Shown here: positions 1 through 9,056 of the stretch, piece after piece
How the letters are laid out: each line of letters starts with the position of its first letter
Numbering within the stretch: position 1 is the first letter of the stretch
Assembly (NCBI GenBank): GCA_022823725.1
Contig: JAJEHL010000045.1
Location: 1 to 52,908, forward strand
Origin: Candidatus Latescibacterota bacterium
Lineage (GTDB): Bacteria; Latescibacterota; UBA2968
Reading direction: 5' to 3'
DNA length: 52,908 nt
Position numbers and translations under genes: made by a program
Notes under the pieces: model-generated
Told to the model about the DNA's origin: nothing
Databases searched by the model: none
What the model saw: only the letters and a program-made list of their open reading frames with translations

Positions 1-18
1 CATACGCATCAAGCTAAG
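1..18. repeat. IS left terminal inverted repeat
   Basis: CATACGCATCAAGCTAAG pairs with the right end at 17 of 18 positions. The transposase stop codon lies inside it, at 14-16. Confidence 0.85.
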
Positions 19-1312
19 TAAATGTCAAGGCCTCCAATTTCTGACAAGTATTGGGGGCTTTTCTTCTGGTATTGATCCGACATCCGTTCTCCAAACAGCG
101 TTTTATGATGCGCAAGGCGTGCGCGGTCTGACTGAGCGAAGGGAGGGCACAGGCAACCAGCACGGCAAACGTTCTGACCGTCTGAGCAGCTTTAACCAGC
201 GATCTGTTGGGATATTTCCACAATGCGGTCAAAATAACCCAATGTTGGATGACGATCCCAATAAGTTTGGCATACAATTCCGTCAGCACACGCCAGGGTT
301 TTTGACTTTTGGATTTATCGACCCGTCCCTGAGACTTCCACAGCTTGAACAGTAATTCAATCTGCCACCTGACACTGGCTAAAACCTGTGCTTCTGCCAG
401 CGAGATCAACTCGGGGGGTGCATTGGTGATTAAGAGGGTCCAATCACAAAGTGATAGTCGTATTTTTGAAAGCTGTGTTTTGTTTTTTCGTGCCCGCTCT
501 TTAAGTTTGAAACGACGATGGCGAGCAACGCTTGATGCGACTGGCACAGCGATCAGCCGGACAGGAAGGCGATGTTGGTCACCGACTAAGACATTGCACT
601 GAATCTGTCTATGGGCCTGGCTTTTCAAGAACTTGAGCACATCTAAAGGATCGCCAGCATCATCCAACACCTTGACTTGTCCGTGCAAACGCGTCAGATA
701 AAAACCACCCCCATCATCAATCCGACGCAAATCAGAAAGATTAAAATAGCCCAGGTCTGCCAGACGTAATGCGCCTTTTTCAACCGGCAAAGCCTGCACA
801 CGGCTGGAACAGTCATGCGCTTTTGCCGGATAGATGAAAGGGCCTTCGAGTACGCCTGATAGGTAATCGATACGCACCTGCAGCTTCACCCCTGCCGATT
901 GGCTGCCACCATCAAAGAGATGATGCAAGGCATCGGGTAATAAGATCGTCGTGCTATCTTGAATATAAACAGCACGAAAACGTCGCAATACGGGTAATCT
1001 CGTCTTGTCTCCACGGATCAGATGGCTCACACAGGCTTCTAATACTTGATACAGACACGCGGCCGATTGTGGACTGAATCGTTGATCTAAGCCTTGCGAT
1101 GATATGGCAACACCCAAACTCGTGCACAACTGAGAAAGACGCTCTAAACTCGAATCTGGATCAGATAACCAGCCAAATACCAGCGATTGCACAAACGCTG
1201 ATCCGGTCAACTTCGACCGACGTTGGGTAAAGCCGGTCTTGTGTGCTGCTTGATCCGCTGTCTGTGTTAAAACTGTTTGGAGGCATTGGGCAATTTGAGG
1301 TATCTTACACAT
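14..1312 (-). CDS. IS4-family DDE transposase
   Basis: This is the transposase that cuts and rejoins the ends of the surrounding IS. The first catalytic Asp sits in YIQDSTTILLP and the second in RLADLGYF. The Glu lies in RWQIELLFKLWK, which keeps the R(3)E(6)K spacing of the IS4 signature although the usual Tyr is Ala. I chose the ATG at 1312 (432 aa) because AAGGAG stands eight bases upstream at 1321-1326. An in-frame TTG at 1384 would add 24 residues but has no clear ribosome-binding site and lies almost in the inverted repeat. The reading frame is uninterrupted, so the copy could be active. It runs toward the window edge and is convergent with nothing visible. Confidence 0.9.
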   Translation of the reverse strand: MCKIPQIAQCLQTVLTQTADQAAHKTGFTQRRSKLTGSAFVQSLVFGWLSDPDSSLERLSQLCTSLGVAISSQGLDQRFSPQSAACLYQVLEACVSHLIRGDKTRLPVLRRFRAVYIQDSTTILLPDALHHLFDGGSQSAGVKLQVRIDYLSGVLEGPFIYPAKAHDCSSRVQALPVEKGALRLADLGYFNLSDLRRIDDGGGFYLTRLHGQVKVLDDAGDPLDVLKFLKSQAHRQIQCNVLVGDQHRLPVRLIAVPVASSVARHRRFKLKERARKNKTQLSKIRLSLCDWTLLITNAPPELISLAEAQVLASVRWQIELLFKLWKSQGRVDKSKSQKPWRVLTELYAKLIGIVIQHWVILTALWKYPNRSLVKAAQTVRTFAVLVACALPSLSQTAHALRIIKRCLENGCRINTRRKAPNTCQKLEALTFT

Positions 1313-1386
1313 TGAGGTAGCTCCTTGGGTATGTTTACTGTCTTGGACAACAGTAAGATACCTCGGGAACTGCCTCTTCTTCAACC

Positions 1387-1404
1387 CTTAACTTGATGCG
1401 TATG
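1387..1404. repeat. IS right terminal inverted repeat
   Basis: The reverse complement reads CATACGCATCAAGTTAAG and differs from the left end only at position 14. A hairpin starts at the very next base, 1405. Confidence 0.85.
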
Positions 1405-1430
1405 CCGCGAGCATAACTCGCGGCTTTTTT
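1405..1430 (+). terminator. Hairpin with T-run directly abutting the IS
   Basis: CCGCGAG, a five-base loop and CTCGCGG form a perfect 7-bp stem at 1405-1423, followed on the plus strand by a C and six T. Read on the minus strand, the same stem would end fdsA transcription, but its T-run would lie where the IS now begins. The first stem base touches the last IS base, and G1404 of the IS can add one more pair with C1424. Confidence 0.75.
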
Positions 1431-1442
1431 AAATTCCCTGAC

Positions 1443-4250
1443 TCAATCACCCACATGCAACCCCGGCCCCTTCTCGTAGTAATAGCTCCCCGGAAAGAAC
1501 TTTTCATTATCCGGCATAGATTCGACCAAGCGCACCTCTGCCGCACACACCTTGTACTCCGCTGTCCCCGTCACCGCATCGCCCACATCATTGGTCAGCA
1601 CATTGGCGCGCGCCTCGGCAAAATGCAATGGCATCCAGATACATCCCGGGCGCACTTGCCGCGACAAAATAGCCCGTAACTGCACACGCCCGCGCCGCGT
1701 CGTCACCTCCACCATATCCCCGTGGTGAACACCCCGCTTCCGCGCATCGCTCGGATGCAACTCCACAAAAGCCTCGGACTGTTTTGCATCAAGCCCGGAC
1801 TCTCGGCGCGTCTGCGTTGCGGCATTGTAGTGATACAACGTGCGTCCCGTAGAAAGAAAAAGACCGTAATCTTCATCCGGCAATTCCGCCGGTGGAATAT
1901 AATGCACGGGCATAAACAATCCCTTGCCGCGCAAAATCCCATCCTCGTGTAAAAATTTTGTACCCGGATGATCTGCATCGGGGCACGGCCACTGCAAGCC
2001 CGCTATGCTCTCTTCTCCTGCATCTATCTTTTCCAATTTTTCGTGACTAATACCGGCAAACTGAGGAACATCTTTAACCATCTCGGCATACACCTCTGCC
2101 GGATCTTTGTACGACCAATTCGCGCCCATCTTATTCGCCAGCATAACCAGAATCTCCCAATCTGGAAGCGCTTCCCCAGGAGGTTCAACCGCTTTGCGAA
2201 CCTTCTGAATGCGCCGCTCTGAATTGGTGAACGTCCCCTCCTTCTCGGCAAACACGGCAGCGGGCAAAATCACATCGGCAAAACGCGCCGTCTCATTCAT
2301 AAACGCATCCTGCATCACGATAAAATCAACATTATTCAACCCCTTTTCCAACTCGAGCACATTGGGTTCAGACAACACAATATCTTCACCCATCACAAAA
2401 AAGCCGCGCATCTGTTCCCCCACTGTCTTCATCATCTCATTGAGATTCAGACCCGGCACAGGAGACAGGGGAACCCCCCAGGACTTTTCGTACTTTGCCT
2501 GCACCCCGGGATCATCCACGCGCTGATACCCCGGATAAAACATCGGCGTAGCACCCGCGTCATTCGCACCCTGCACATTGTTCTGTCCGCGCAGGGGATT
2601 CATACCCGTCGATGGCTTGCCCAGATGTCCCGTCATCAAAACCAGATTGGCAAGCGCATACACATTATCCGTACCGTGTGCGTGTTCCGTAATGCCCAGC
2701 GTATAGTATATACCCGCTTTTTCCGTCGTAGCGTACTGCCGCGCAGTCCAACGAATATCATCTGCTGAAATACCCGTTATCTCCTCCGCCTTTTCGGGTG
2801 TATAAGACGCGACAGCCTCTTTGACCTGCTCAAAATTTTCCGTCTGATTCTCGATAAACTCGCAATCGATCAAATCCTCTGCCACAATCACATGCGCCAT
2901 GGCATTGAGCAACCACACATCTGTACCGGGATTGAGTTGTAAATGCTTTTCCGCAATAGACGTCATCCAGATCGCCCTGGGATCGGCGACAACGAGAGTC
3001 GCGCCTTTGCGAATCGCGCGCTTCATTTCCATAGCGATAATCGGGTGCGCCTCACTCGTATTGCTGCCAATCACAAACAGAAAATCGGCATCGCGTATCT
3101 CGCCAATTGAATTTGTCATAGCACCTGCACCAAATGTATCGACCAGACCGGCCACAGTTGGCGCGTGTCACGTAGCCGCGCACTGATGGACGTGATTTGC
3201 CCGAAACAGCGCGCGCGCCATTTTCTGAACGAGAAAATTTTCCTCCATTGTACACCGCGACGAACTCACAAAACCCAGAGCATCCGCGCCGTGTCGCTCT
3301 ACAACGCCCAACAATCCCTCCGCTGCTCTTTCGAGCGCATCATCCCATGTCGTCGGATACAATACACCATCGTCACCGCGCACAAGGGGCTGCGTCAACC
3401 GATCTTTATGGTGAACAAAATCATAGGCAAAGCGTCCCTTGACACACAAATTGCCGTCATTGGTCGTCGTGCCCGGCGGTGGACTCGTCACCTTTACAAT
3501 CTGCCCCTGACCATCGCGTCCTTCTAAATCCACATTGAGATCGAGCTGGCAACCCACCCCACAAAAGTTGCAAGTTGACCGCACCTTTACCAATTCGCGC
3601 TCGGGTTTTTGCCCGCGCATCAGCGGCAATTTCTCATTCATCGCGCCGGTTGGACACACATCAATACAACCACCGCACAACTCGCACGTCGTATCCAGCA
3701 GTGATTTTTCTTCCACCGTAGAAATCGTCGTATGCGACCCTCTACCCGCGAGGGTAATCGCCGAAACACCTTCTATTTCCTCGCAATAGCGCACGCATCG
3801 CGCACACGCAATACAGGTATCGGGATTAAAATCCACATAGGGATTGCGATCTTCTCGATCTCCCCGCATCGGTTCCATCCATCCCCAATCCATTGGCGCA
3901 TCGAACTCGGCAGCCATATCCAGCAACAAATCCGGCGAACCGACTTCCGATACTTCGCGCTCGTGCGGATGATCGGTCATATACAAAGCCATCAGAGTTT
4001 GGCGATGCCGATCAATGCGCTCATTCTCGGTCGTCACCTCCATACCGTCTTGTGCGATACGCGCACAGGCCGGCGTCATCAACCGCTCACCGGCAACTTC
4101 CACCAGACAAGAGCGACACGCACCCGCGGGTTCTAAACGCGGATCGTGACACAGGGTCGGAATCTCCAACCCCTGACGGGATGCAATATCCAGCAGGGTC
4201 TCGCCCTCGGCAAAGCACACCGTCCGTCCGTTCAATATCAATTTACTCAT
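1443..4250 (-). CDS. fdsA: NAD-type formate dehydrogenase alpha subunit, selenocysteine-containing
   Basis: This large subunit oxidises formate to CO2 at a bis-MGD molybdenum or tungsten centre and passes electrons through Fe-S clusters to FdsB. The in-frame TGA at 3168-3170 is read here as selenocysteine 361: the context CAAT-U-HAPTVAGL matches the CARV-U-HGPSVAGL type of FdhF, and the frame continues unchanged on both sides. Visible clusters are a [2Fe-2S] domain (C34, C45, C48, C62), two 4Fe-4S motifs (C146/149/152/156 and C189/192/195/199) and the molybdopterin-domain 4Fe-4S (C227/230/234/269). The HxxxCxxC cluster usual in NuoG/FdsA relatives is absent; only a DHPHEREV segment remains there. 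The C-terminal molybdopterin-dinucleotide-binding domain is present. The ATG at 4250 follows GAGGAG and overlaps the fdsB stop by 8 bases. It makes 935 residues. The selenocysteine machinery must be encoded elsewhere. Confidence 0.92.
3130..3170 (-). promoter_or_regulatory. Bacterial SECIS element after the UGA codon
   Basis: Immediately 3' of the UGA, the mRNA can form UGU-GGCC / GGUC-(bulge)-ACA with the loop GGUCU (3149-3145 read on the minus strand). The loop starts 18 nt after the UGA. In E. coli fdhF, as I recall its sequence, the GGUCU loop also starts 18 nt after its UGA. That motif is what SelB contacts. Folding was done by eye only. Confidence 0.8.
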
Positions 4251-5838
4251 CAAACTCCTCGGGGAAGAAATTTTGGGCACTCGTCAGGGGGAGAGCAGCA
4301 ATTTGCCCAAGACCACATATCGAACCCTCACCCATTTGCCACGCCACATCTGCAGTGTGTTGCAAGTGAGGTTTGTCGTCCTGTTCCCGATTGCAAATGC
4401 GATTTTCAAGTGCCTCGTGTAAATACCGCGTACCAATGCGACAGGGGGCACATTGCCCGCAGCTTTCATCGTGAAAAAATCTCAACTGTTGACTGACAGA
4501 CCATTTCATATCCACCGTGTCGTTCAACACGACAACACCGGCCGATCCGAGCAACGAACCCAATTTATCCATTGTCTTAAAATCCAATGGCTGATCTCTG
4601 TATTTAGCCGGCAAAAAGCCCGAACTCGCACCCCCAGGGCTAAACGCCTTCGGAGTGCCAACATATCCGCCCGCCTCTTCGACCAATTCATCCAAAGTCA
4701 CGCCCAATGGCAACTCATAGACGCCCGGACGTTTGACATGCCCGCTAATACAATACACTTTTGAACCCGCTTCTGTGCGCCCTAGATTGCGAAACCAATC
4801 GCCGCCTTTAGAAATAATCGAAGACACGCACGCAATAGTCTCCACATTGTGAATAAGCGTGGGTTTTCCCCACAGGCCGTATTCTGTGGGATAGGGGGGT
4901 CGCAAACGTGGCATCCCGCGCTTGCCCTCCAGTGCCTCTAAAAGTGCGGTCTCCTCGCCGCAAATATACGCGCCCTGCCCCGAGTGCATGTGAAAACGGA
5001 TACCGGGGAATATATTGTGCGATTCAAACTCCGCAACTGCTTTTGCCATCACAGCCTTTGGAAATGCGAACTCGCCCCGCAAGTACAAATAAACATCTCT
5101 CGCCCCAATTGTATAAGCTGCAATCGCCAATCCCTCAATAACCAGATCGGGACGGCGCATCAAAATCTCCCTATCCTTAAATGTACCAGGCTCACTCTCA
5201 TCCCCATTTAAGACCACATAACGCAGGGTCTCTTTTTCTGAGCACACGGCGTTCCACTTAAAAGACGCAGAAAAACCCGCGCCACCGCGACCTTGCAAAC
5301 CCGACGTCTCTATTTCTTCAATAATCTCTTCGGGACGCATCTTCGCGGCCTTTCCAAACGCTTTGCCCGACCAATCGGCCCGCCCCAACAAATTAATCGC
5401 CAGAGTATCAGCATCATCCACCTCTGGTCCCACATGCCCCAACCAGCTTTTGCCACTGGACACGGTCTCTGGCAGAAGCCTTGTCCAATCGCCATCTGCC
5501 CGCACCACATCTTCCACCGATACAGCGGGCAACACATCGCGGTCTCGCAACACCGCAGGCGGACGATCACAAGCCGCCAGACACGAACACCCCATCGCGG
5601 GCAGACCCGCATCTTCCATCGCCTGCAACACCTGATCTGCACCCGCCATACGACACGACAAACCCGTGCATACCCGCACTTTTTTGTCCGTATCAGTCAA
5701 CAAATCAAAAAAACTACCCACACCATAGACCTGCGCTTCGGGAACACCCGTTTGTTGCGACACCTCCCGCGACACATCTGAATTTAATCCGCCGCTAATC
5801 TGGAGCAAATCGGGCACATCGGCCTGTTTTTTCTTCAC
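4243..5838 (-). CDS. fdsB: NAD-type formate dehydrogenase beta subunit with fused FdsG/NuoE-like domain
   Basis: This is the diaphorase subunit, carrying electrons from FdsA to NAD+ through FMN. The first ~100 residues are a NuoE-like thioredoxin-fold [2Fe-2S] domain (CTGLSC ... GCSCLAAC), so a separate fdsG gene is unnecessary. The rest is NuoF-like: GRGGAGF for FMN, GQGAYICGEETALLEALEGK for NADH, and CGQCAPC plus a later Cys for a 4Fe-4S cluster. I chose GTG 5838 (531 aa), 14 bases after the upstream stop, with GAGG just before it. A GTG at 5883 would overlap the upstream gene by 31 bases. The gene overlaps fdsA by 8 bases, which implies translational coupling. Confidence 0.9.
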   Translation of the reverse strand: MKKKQADVPDLLQISGGLNSDVSREVSQQTGVPEAQVYGVGSFFDLLTDTDKKVRVCTGLSCRMAGADQVLQAMEDAGLPAMGCSCLAACDRPPAVLRDRDVLPAVSVEDVVRADGDWTRLLPETVSSGKSWLGHVGPEVDDADTLAINLLGRADWSGKAFGKAAKMRPEEIIEEIETSGLQGRGGAGFSASFKWNAVCSEKETLRYVVLNGDESEPGTFKDREILMRRPDLVIEGLAIAAYTIGARDVYLYLRGEFAFPKAVMAKAVAEFESHNIFPGIRFHMHSGQGAYICGEETALLEALEGKRGMPRLRPPYPTEYGLWGKPTLIHNVETIACVSSIISKGGDWFRNLGRTEAGSKVYCISGHVKRPGVYELPLGVTLDELVEEAGGYVGTPKAFSPGGASSGFLPAKYRDQPLDFKTMDKLGSLLGSAGVVVLNDTVDMKWSVSQQLRFFHDESCGQCAPCRIGTRYLHEALENRICNREQDDKPHLQHTADVAWQMGEGSICGLGQIAALPLTSAQNFFPEEFDE

Positions 5839-5852
5839 AACCAACCTCGCTT

Positions 5853-7850
5853 TTATTGCCGTGCAAACACCTGAACGCCCCACACGAGACCCCTATCTTT
5901 TGTAACAGCTACTCCCACATGCGTCCAGTGTCTCGCCAATATATTTGAACGATGGCCCGCACTTAACATCCAACATGCCTGCATCGTTTCGACAAAATGT
6001 CCGTTTGCCACATTTTCGCTCACCTGAAAAAAAGGTAAGCGTCGGGTGGTTACATGCCACATCACACCCAATCCCGATAAAGAAAAGTGGGATACCTTAC
6101 CCAAAGCCAACATTTCCTCGAGGCGAATACGCGCCACCTGCATCAAATTGGGATGTGGAAGTACAGCCTGACGTCCAATCCGCTTCCGCGCCGCATTAAT
6201 TTGGTCAATCAAAAATTGTTCAGCTCCCTCATCGCCCGGATAAGGAGCTATTGTCAAAACCTCGTCTTCTAACTTTTCGGGATTACCAACAACCACAGCC
6301 TGATGAGAAACCGTAAAGGTACGTGCTTTGGGCAAGACAACCTGAACCTGCACGCGACAATGTCCCACCTCCCCAAATCGAAACCGCGCCTGAAACTGCC
6401 GCCCTCGCCTTCGCACATTCCCTTTAATCACATTGCCATCGGGCGCGAGAAAAGCCGAGATAGATATATCTTCCACCTCGCTGTGTAACTGTCCTGAAAC
6501 CGTCAGTTCTTCACCTACAGCAACCGATTCTGGAAGCGGATCGACCTCCGCGAGATCTGTTCGCAACGAACCGGGATAACTGTACGCCACCGGCATTCGC
6601 ACTTCTTTTCGGCCATCGGGCCACGAGGTGATTTTTTGTCCAAAGCGATTGCTCTCAATCTCTCGCCCATCGGGGAAAATCTCCACTTGATACCCGGTTC
6701 CACTGCGATGCAAAATTCGCCCATCGGGAAACGTTTCCCGAGTTGACCCATCCACCCTTTTCACAATCCTATACCCATCTGGTCGAATGGCAGGCTTATT
6801 TTTCTCTTTTTCCCGGGTTACCGTAGTGCCATCGGACATTATATCAGGGCGTACTTCCGCGGTTGAAATCCCTCCGTCTGCCGCACCATTGCGAATCACC
6901 GACTCATCTTTCAAGCGAGATACTTGCTGTTCATCGGCAGACACAACCCGCCCATCGGAAAATCGGATCTCTTTCTTCACGCCCCCGGGAAATATCACCT
7001 CCACCCGCCCATCGGGATACTGCCAGCGCTGTCGCCCATTGGGAAAAGTCGTCCACACACGCCCGTCTTCAAAGCGACGCCGGCGCAATCCACTACCAGG
7101 GAAGGATGCACTCCTGGGCGTTAGCAGAATCCCGAGCAACACGCGCCAATAACCCGTGTCCGGAAGCTGTAACCCTCCAGGGCGCACATAATCCAACTGC
7201 CTTATGGTGCGTGTATGGATGGCGTGTGCATCTTCCAGAGCCTCCAAACTATCAATCACATCTCCCGTAAAACCCGTCAGGCGGCCGTATTCATCAGGGT
7301 GCAAATGAACGTATAAGTAATGAAAAGCCCACACTGCCTTCGTGGTATCGGCCATCTCGTAAACTTTGCCGCGCCCAAGTAACAACGCGGCCAGCACACC
7401 GCGCTCTGTCCACCCGGACACCAGGGCACCCGCGGGAATTTTGAAAATCCGATTCTCTTGAACCAATCGGACATCGCGCAAAACGCGAACCGTATCCAAT
7501 CGCACGTCATAAACGCGAACTGGCACTTTAATCTCATCATCGGGCAAAACTTCTGGATGCTCCGACAGGGGAATCGTCACACTTTTGATTATCTTTTTGC
7601 CAGAAGAGTCAACCAAACCGCGAACCAGATATGCACTATCGAGAAGAGCTTCTTCCGTCAGGCCACCGGCATCTTCGAGATAACTGTTTGCCGATTTGTC
7701 GGGCCGATATACATAAGTACCCGGCTTTGCAACCGCACCCGAAACCGTCACCTGTTCGCCCGGCTGACATCCCGCAAAAATCGGGACCAGAACCAACGCG
7801 CGAATAATCAAATGGCTTTTAGACAAAATCGTCCCTATATTTGATTTCAA
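5853..7850 (-). CDS. Predicted lipoprotein with SLBB, FPDG-repeat and CAP/SCP domains
   Basis: Function is unknown; the domain order is visible. A hydrophobic leader ends in FAGC (C28), a plausible lipobox. An SLBB-type beta-grasp segment follows at about 32-80 (VTVSGAVAKPGTYVY). Two blocks of short beta repeats with the core F/YPDGR lie at about 258-302 and 359-417; they resemble the G-box/TCP10_C repeats of eukaryotic CPAP. An Ig-like stretch spans about 440-520. A CAP/SCP domain at about 545-665 keeps H588, E612 (SENVA) and H633 (AGHRSNIL). The start is uncertain: TTG 7850 has no good ribosome-binding site, and TTG 7826 has GGGA five bases upstream. Only 14 bases separate it from fdsB, so co-transcription with the formate dehydrogenase is possible, but a functional link is unproven. 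Confidence 0.75.
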   Translation of the reverse strand: MKSNIGTILSKSHLIIRALVLVPIFAGCQPGEQVTVSGAVAKPGTYVYRPDKSANSYLEDAGGLTEEALLDSAYLVRGLVDSSGKKIIKSVTIPLSEHPEVLPDDEIKVPVRVYDVRLDTVRVLRDVRLVQENRIFKIPAGALVSGWTERGVLAALLLGRGKVYEMADTTKAVWAFHYLYVHLHPDEYGRLTGFTGDVIDSLEALEDAHAIHTRTIRQLDYVRPGGLQLPDTGYWRVLLGILLTPRSASFPGSGLRRRRFEDGRVWTTFPNGRQRWQYPDGRVEVIFPGGVKKEIRFSDGRVVSADEQQVSRLKDESVIRNGAADGGISTAEVRPDIMSDGTTVTREKEKNKPAIRPDGYRIVKRVDGSTRETFPDGRILHRSGTGYQVEIFPDGREIESNRFGQKITSWPDGRKEVRMPVAYSYPGSLRTDLAEVDPLPESVAVGEELTVSGQLHSEVEDISISAFLAPDGNVIKGNVRRRGRQFQARFRFGEVGHCRVQVQVVLPKARTFTVSHQAVVVGNPEKLEDEVLTIAPYPGDEGAEQFLIDQINAARKRIGRQAVLPHPNLMQVARIRLEEMLALGKVSHFSLSGLGVMWHVTTRRLPFFQVSENVANGHFVETMQACWMLSAGHRSNILARHWTHVGVAVTKDRGLVWGVQVFARQ

Positions 7851-7872
7851 CTAAAAAATGGAGAAATATGCC

Positions 7873-8043
7873 ATGAAAATCACAGTAAAAAAGCTACACG
7901 AAAAAATAAAAGAAGAAAATCAGGTTTCTACGTCCGAAGAACGCCTTGACCTTGTAGAACAATTGCGAATCCAATCCGGGAAATTTCTATATGACTACCC
8001 AGCCCGACTTCGAAGAACTATTAGGGTTTTTAGAAGAAAATAA
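7873..8043 (+). CDS. Small hypothetical protein paired with a nucleotidyltransferase
   Basis: A 56-residue basic protein that overlaps the next gene by 53 bases. Its C-terminus reads SGKFLYDYPARLRRTIRVFRRK. I recall small proteins of this kind just upstream of minimal nucleotidyltransferases, but no function is assigned. ATG 7873 follows GGAG at 7860-7863; an alternative ATG at 7858 adds five residues. It is divergent from the lipoprotein gene with almost no space between the starts. The overlap suggests coupled translation and a two-gene module, perhaps toxin-antitoxin-like. Confidence 0.6.
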   Translation: MKITVKKLHEKIKEENQVSTSEERLDLVEQLRIQSGKFLYDYPARLRRTIRVFRRK

Positions 8044-8431
8044 TGTGCGTTATATGATTGTAGGTGGATATGCGGTTGCATTCCACGGCCATCCGCGTTT
8101 CACCAAAGACATTGACATATTCTATGCGCGAACACCAGAAAATATCGACAAGTTGCGAAAATCATTATTGGAGTTTGACTTTTCTGAATCTGAAATACCC
8201 CACAACCTCTTTGAAAAAACAGGCAACATCATTCAATTTGGTGTTGCTCCTGTACAAATTGATCTCCTGAATGAAATTGATGGCGTGACTTTTGAAGAAG
8301 CTGAAAACTATCAGATACGCGGTCGCTATGGAGCGCATGAGGTAAATTTTATTGGCAGAGAGGATCTAATTCGCAACAAAAAAGCATCTGGTCGCACACA
8401 AGATAAAGCAGATGTTGAACACCTGGAATAA
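7991..8431 (+). CDS. Minimal nucleotidyltransferase (AbiEii/MNT-like fold)
   Basis: This 146-residue protein has the nucleotidyltransferase signature: GG at 25-26 in IVGGYAVAFHGHPR, then D40 and D42 in TKDIDIF, the metal-binding pair. A third acidic position may be the Asp in VQIDLL. Such stand-alone domains occur in type II and type IV toxin-antitoxin systems and as uncharacterised housekeeping proteins, so the substrate is unknown. It overlaps the preceding small ORF by 53 bases. GGGAAA lies a short distance upstream of its ATG. It converges on thiE with a 12-base gap that is pure A/T and holds no obvious terminator stem. Confidence 0.8.
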   Translation: MTTQPDFEELLGFLEENNVRYMIVGGYAVAFHGHPRFTKDIDIFYARTPENIDKLRKSLLEFDFSESEIPHNLFEKTGNIIQFGVAPVQIDLLNEIDGVTFEEAENYQIRGRYGAHEVNFIGREDLIRNKKASGRTQDKADVEHLE

Positions 8432-8443
8432 ATTTTAATTTTT

Positions 8444-9055
8444 TTAAATTTGATCCATCAGCTTTTGGGTTGCCTCAATGGGATCGGGCTGACAACACAC
8501 GGCTGAAATCACTGCAATACCGTGCGCTCCTGCGCGCATCACCTCGCCAGCATTTTCTACCCCAATCCCCCCAATGGCAATAATAGGAACACTGACCCCA
8601 CTGACCATCTCGCGCAAGTCCTCCAGACCTCTCACCATACCCGCATCGGCTTTTGAACCAGTTGCATAAATCGGCCCAAAACCGATGTAGTCCGCACCGT
8701 CAGCAACACACTGCCGTGCCTGCACAAGCGTCTTTGCCGTCCCGCCAATCACTGCATCTTCACCGAGCAAATCGCGCGCCTTTGCAATGGGAAAATCATC
8801 CTGTCCCAAATGCACCCCATCAGCCTCTGCGGCAATCGCCACATCAACCCGATCATTCACAATCAAAGGCACATCGCCACACGCATTCTTCACGGCAATG
8901 GCGGTCTCAACCAACGCGCGCGTCGAACCCTCTTTTTGTCGAAACTGAATAGCATCCGCCCCCCCAGCAACAGCCATTTGTGCCAGTGCCACATGTGAAA
9001 AGCGATCTTGCAAAACAACATCAGTAATGACGTGAAGTCTGCCAATTTTTTTCAT
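8444..9055 (-). CDS. thiE: Thiamine-phosphate synthase
   Basis: This enzyme joins HMP pyrophosphate to thiazole phosphate to give thiamine phosphate. The 203-residue TIM barrel shows the family features QFRQKEGSTR, VNDRVDVA, GVHLGQDD, GGTAKT, YIGFGPIYATGSK and AIGGI. It is the last gene of the minus-strand thiamine operon. The ATG at 9055 lies one base after the thiD stop. No Shine-Dalgarno sequence is visible, so translation is probably coupled to thiD. A GTG at 9070 would overlap thiD and is less likely. It matches the canonical ThiE motifs better than the paralogue at 9848-10462. Confidence 0.92.
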   Translation of the reverse strand: MKKIGRLHVITDVVLQDRFSHVALAQMAVAGGADAIQFRQKEGSTRALVETAIAVKNACGDVPLIVNDRVDVAIAAEADGVHLGQDDFPIAKARDLLGEDAVIGGTAKTLVQARQCVADGADYIGFGPIYATGSKADAGMVRGLEDLREMVSGVSVPIIAIGGIGVENAGEVMRAGAHGIAVISAVCCQPDPIEATQKLMDQI

Positions 9056-9056
9056 T

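Larger units (their letters stand above)
1..1404 (-). mobile_element. IS4-family insertion sequence, complete copy
   Basis: An 18-bp terminal inverted repeat with one mismatch bounds this segment: CATACGCATCAAGCTAAG at 1-18 and the reverse complement of CATACGCATCAAGTTAAG at 1387-1404. One intact transposase gene fills the interior on the minus strand. The left edge coincides with base 1 of the window. The first 141 bases recur exactly at 52768-52908 in the same orientation. No target duplication can be shown, because the sequence left of base 1 is not in the window and the flanks 52759-52767 and 1405-1413 do not match each other. Family assignment rests on the transposase motifs; the specific IS name is not recognised. 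Confidence 0.88.

Noticed and set aside
3168-3170. Premature stop making the formate dehydrogenase a pseudogene or two genes
   Set aside because: The frame is unchanged, the codon is TGA at the Sec site, and a SECIS-like hairpin with correct spacing follows; no frameshift is needed.
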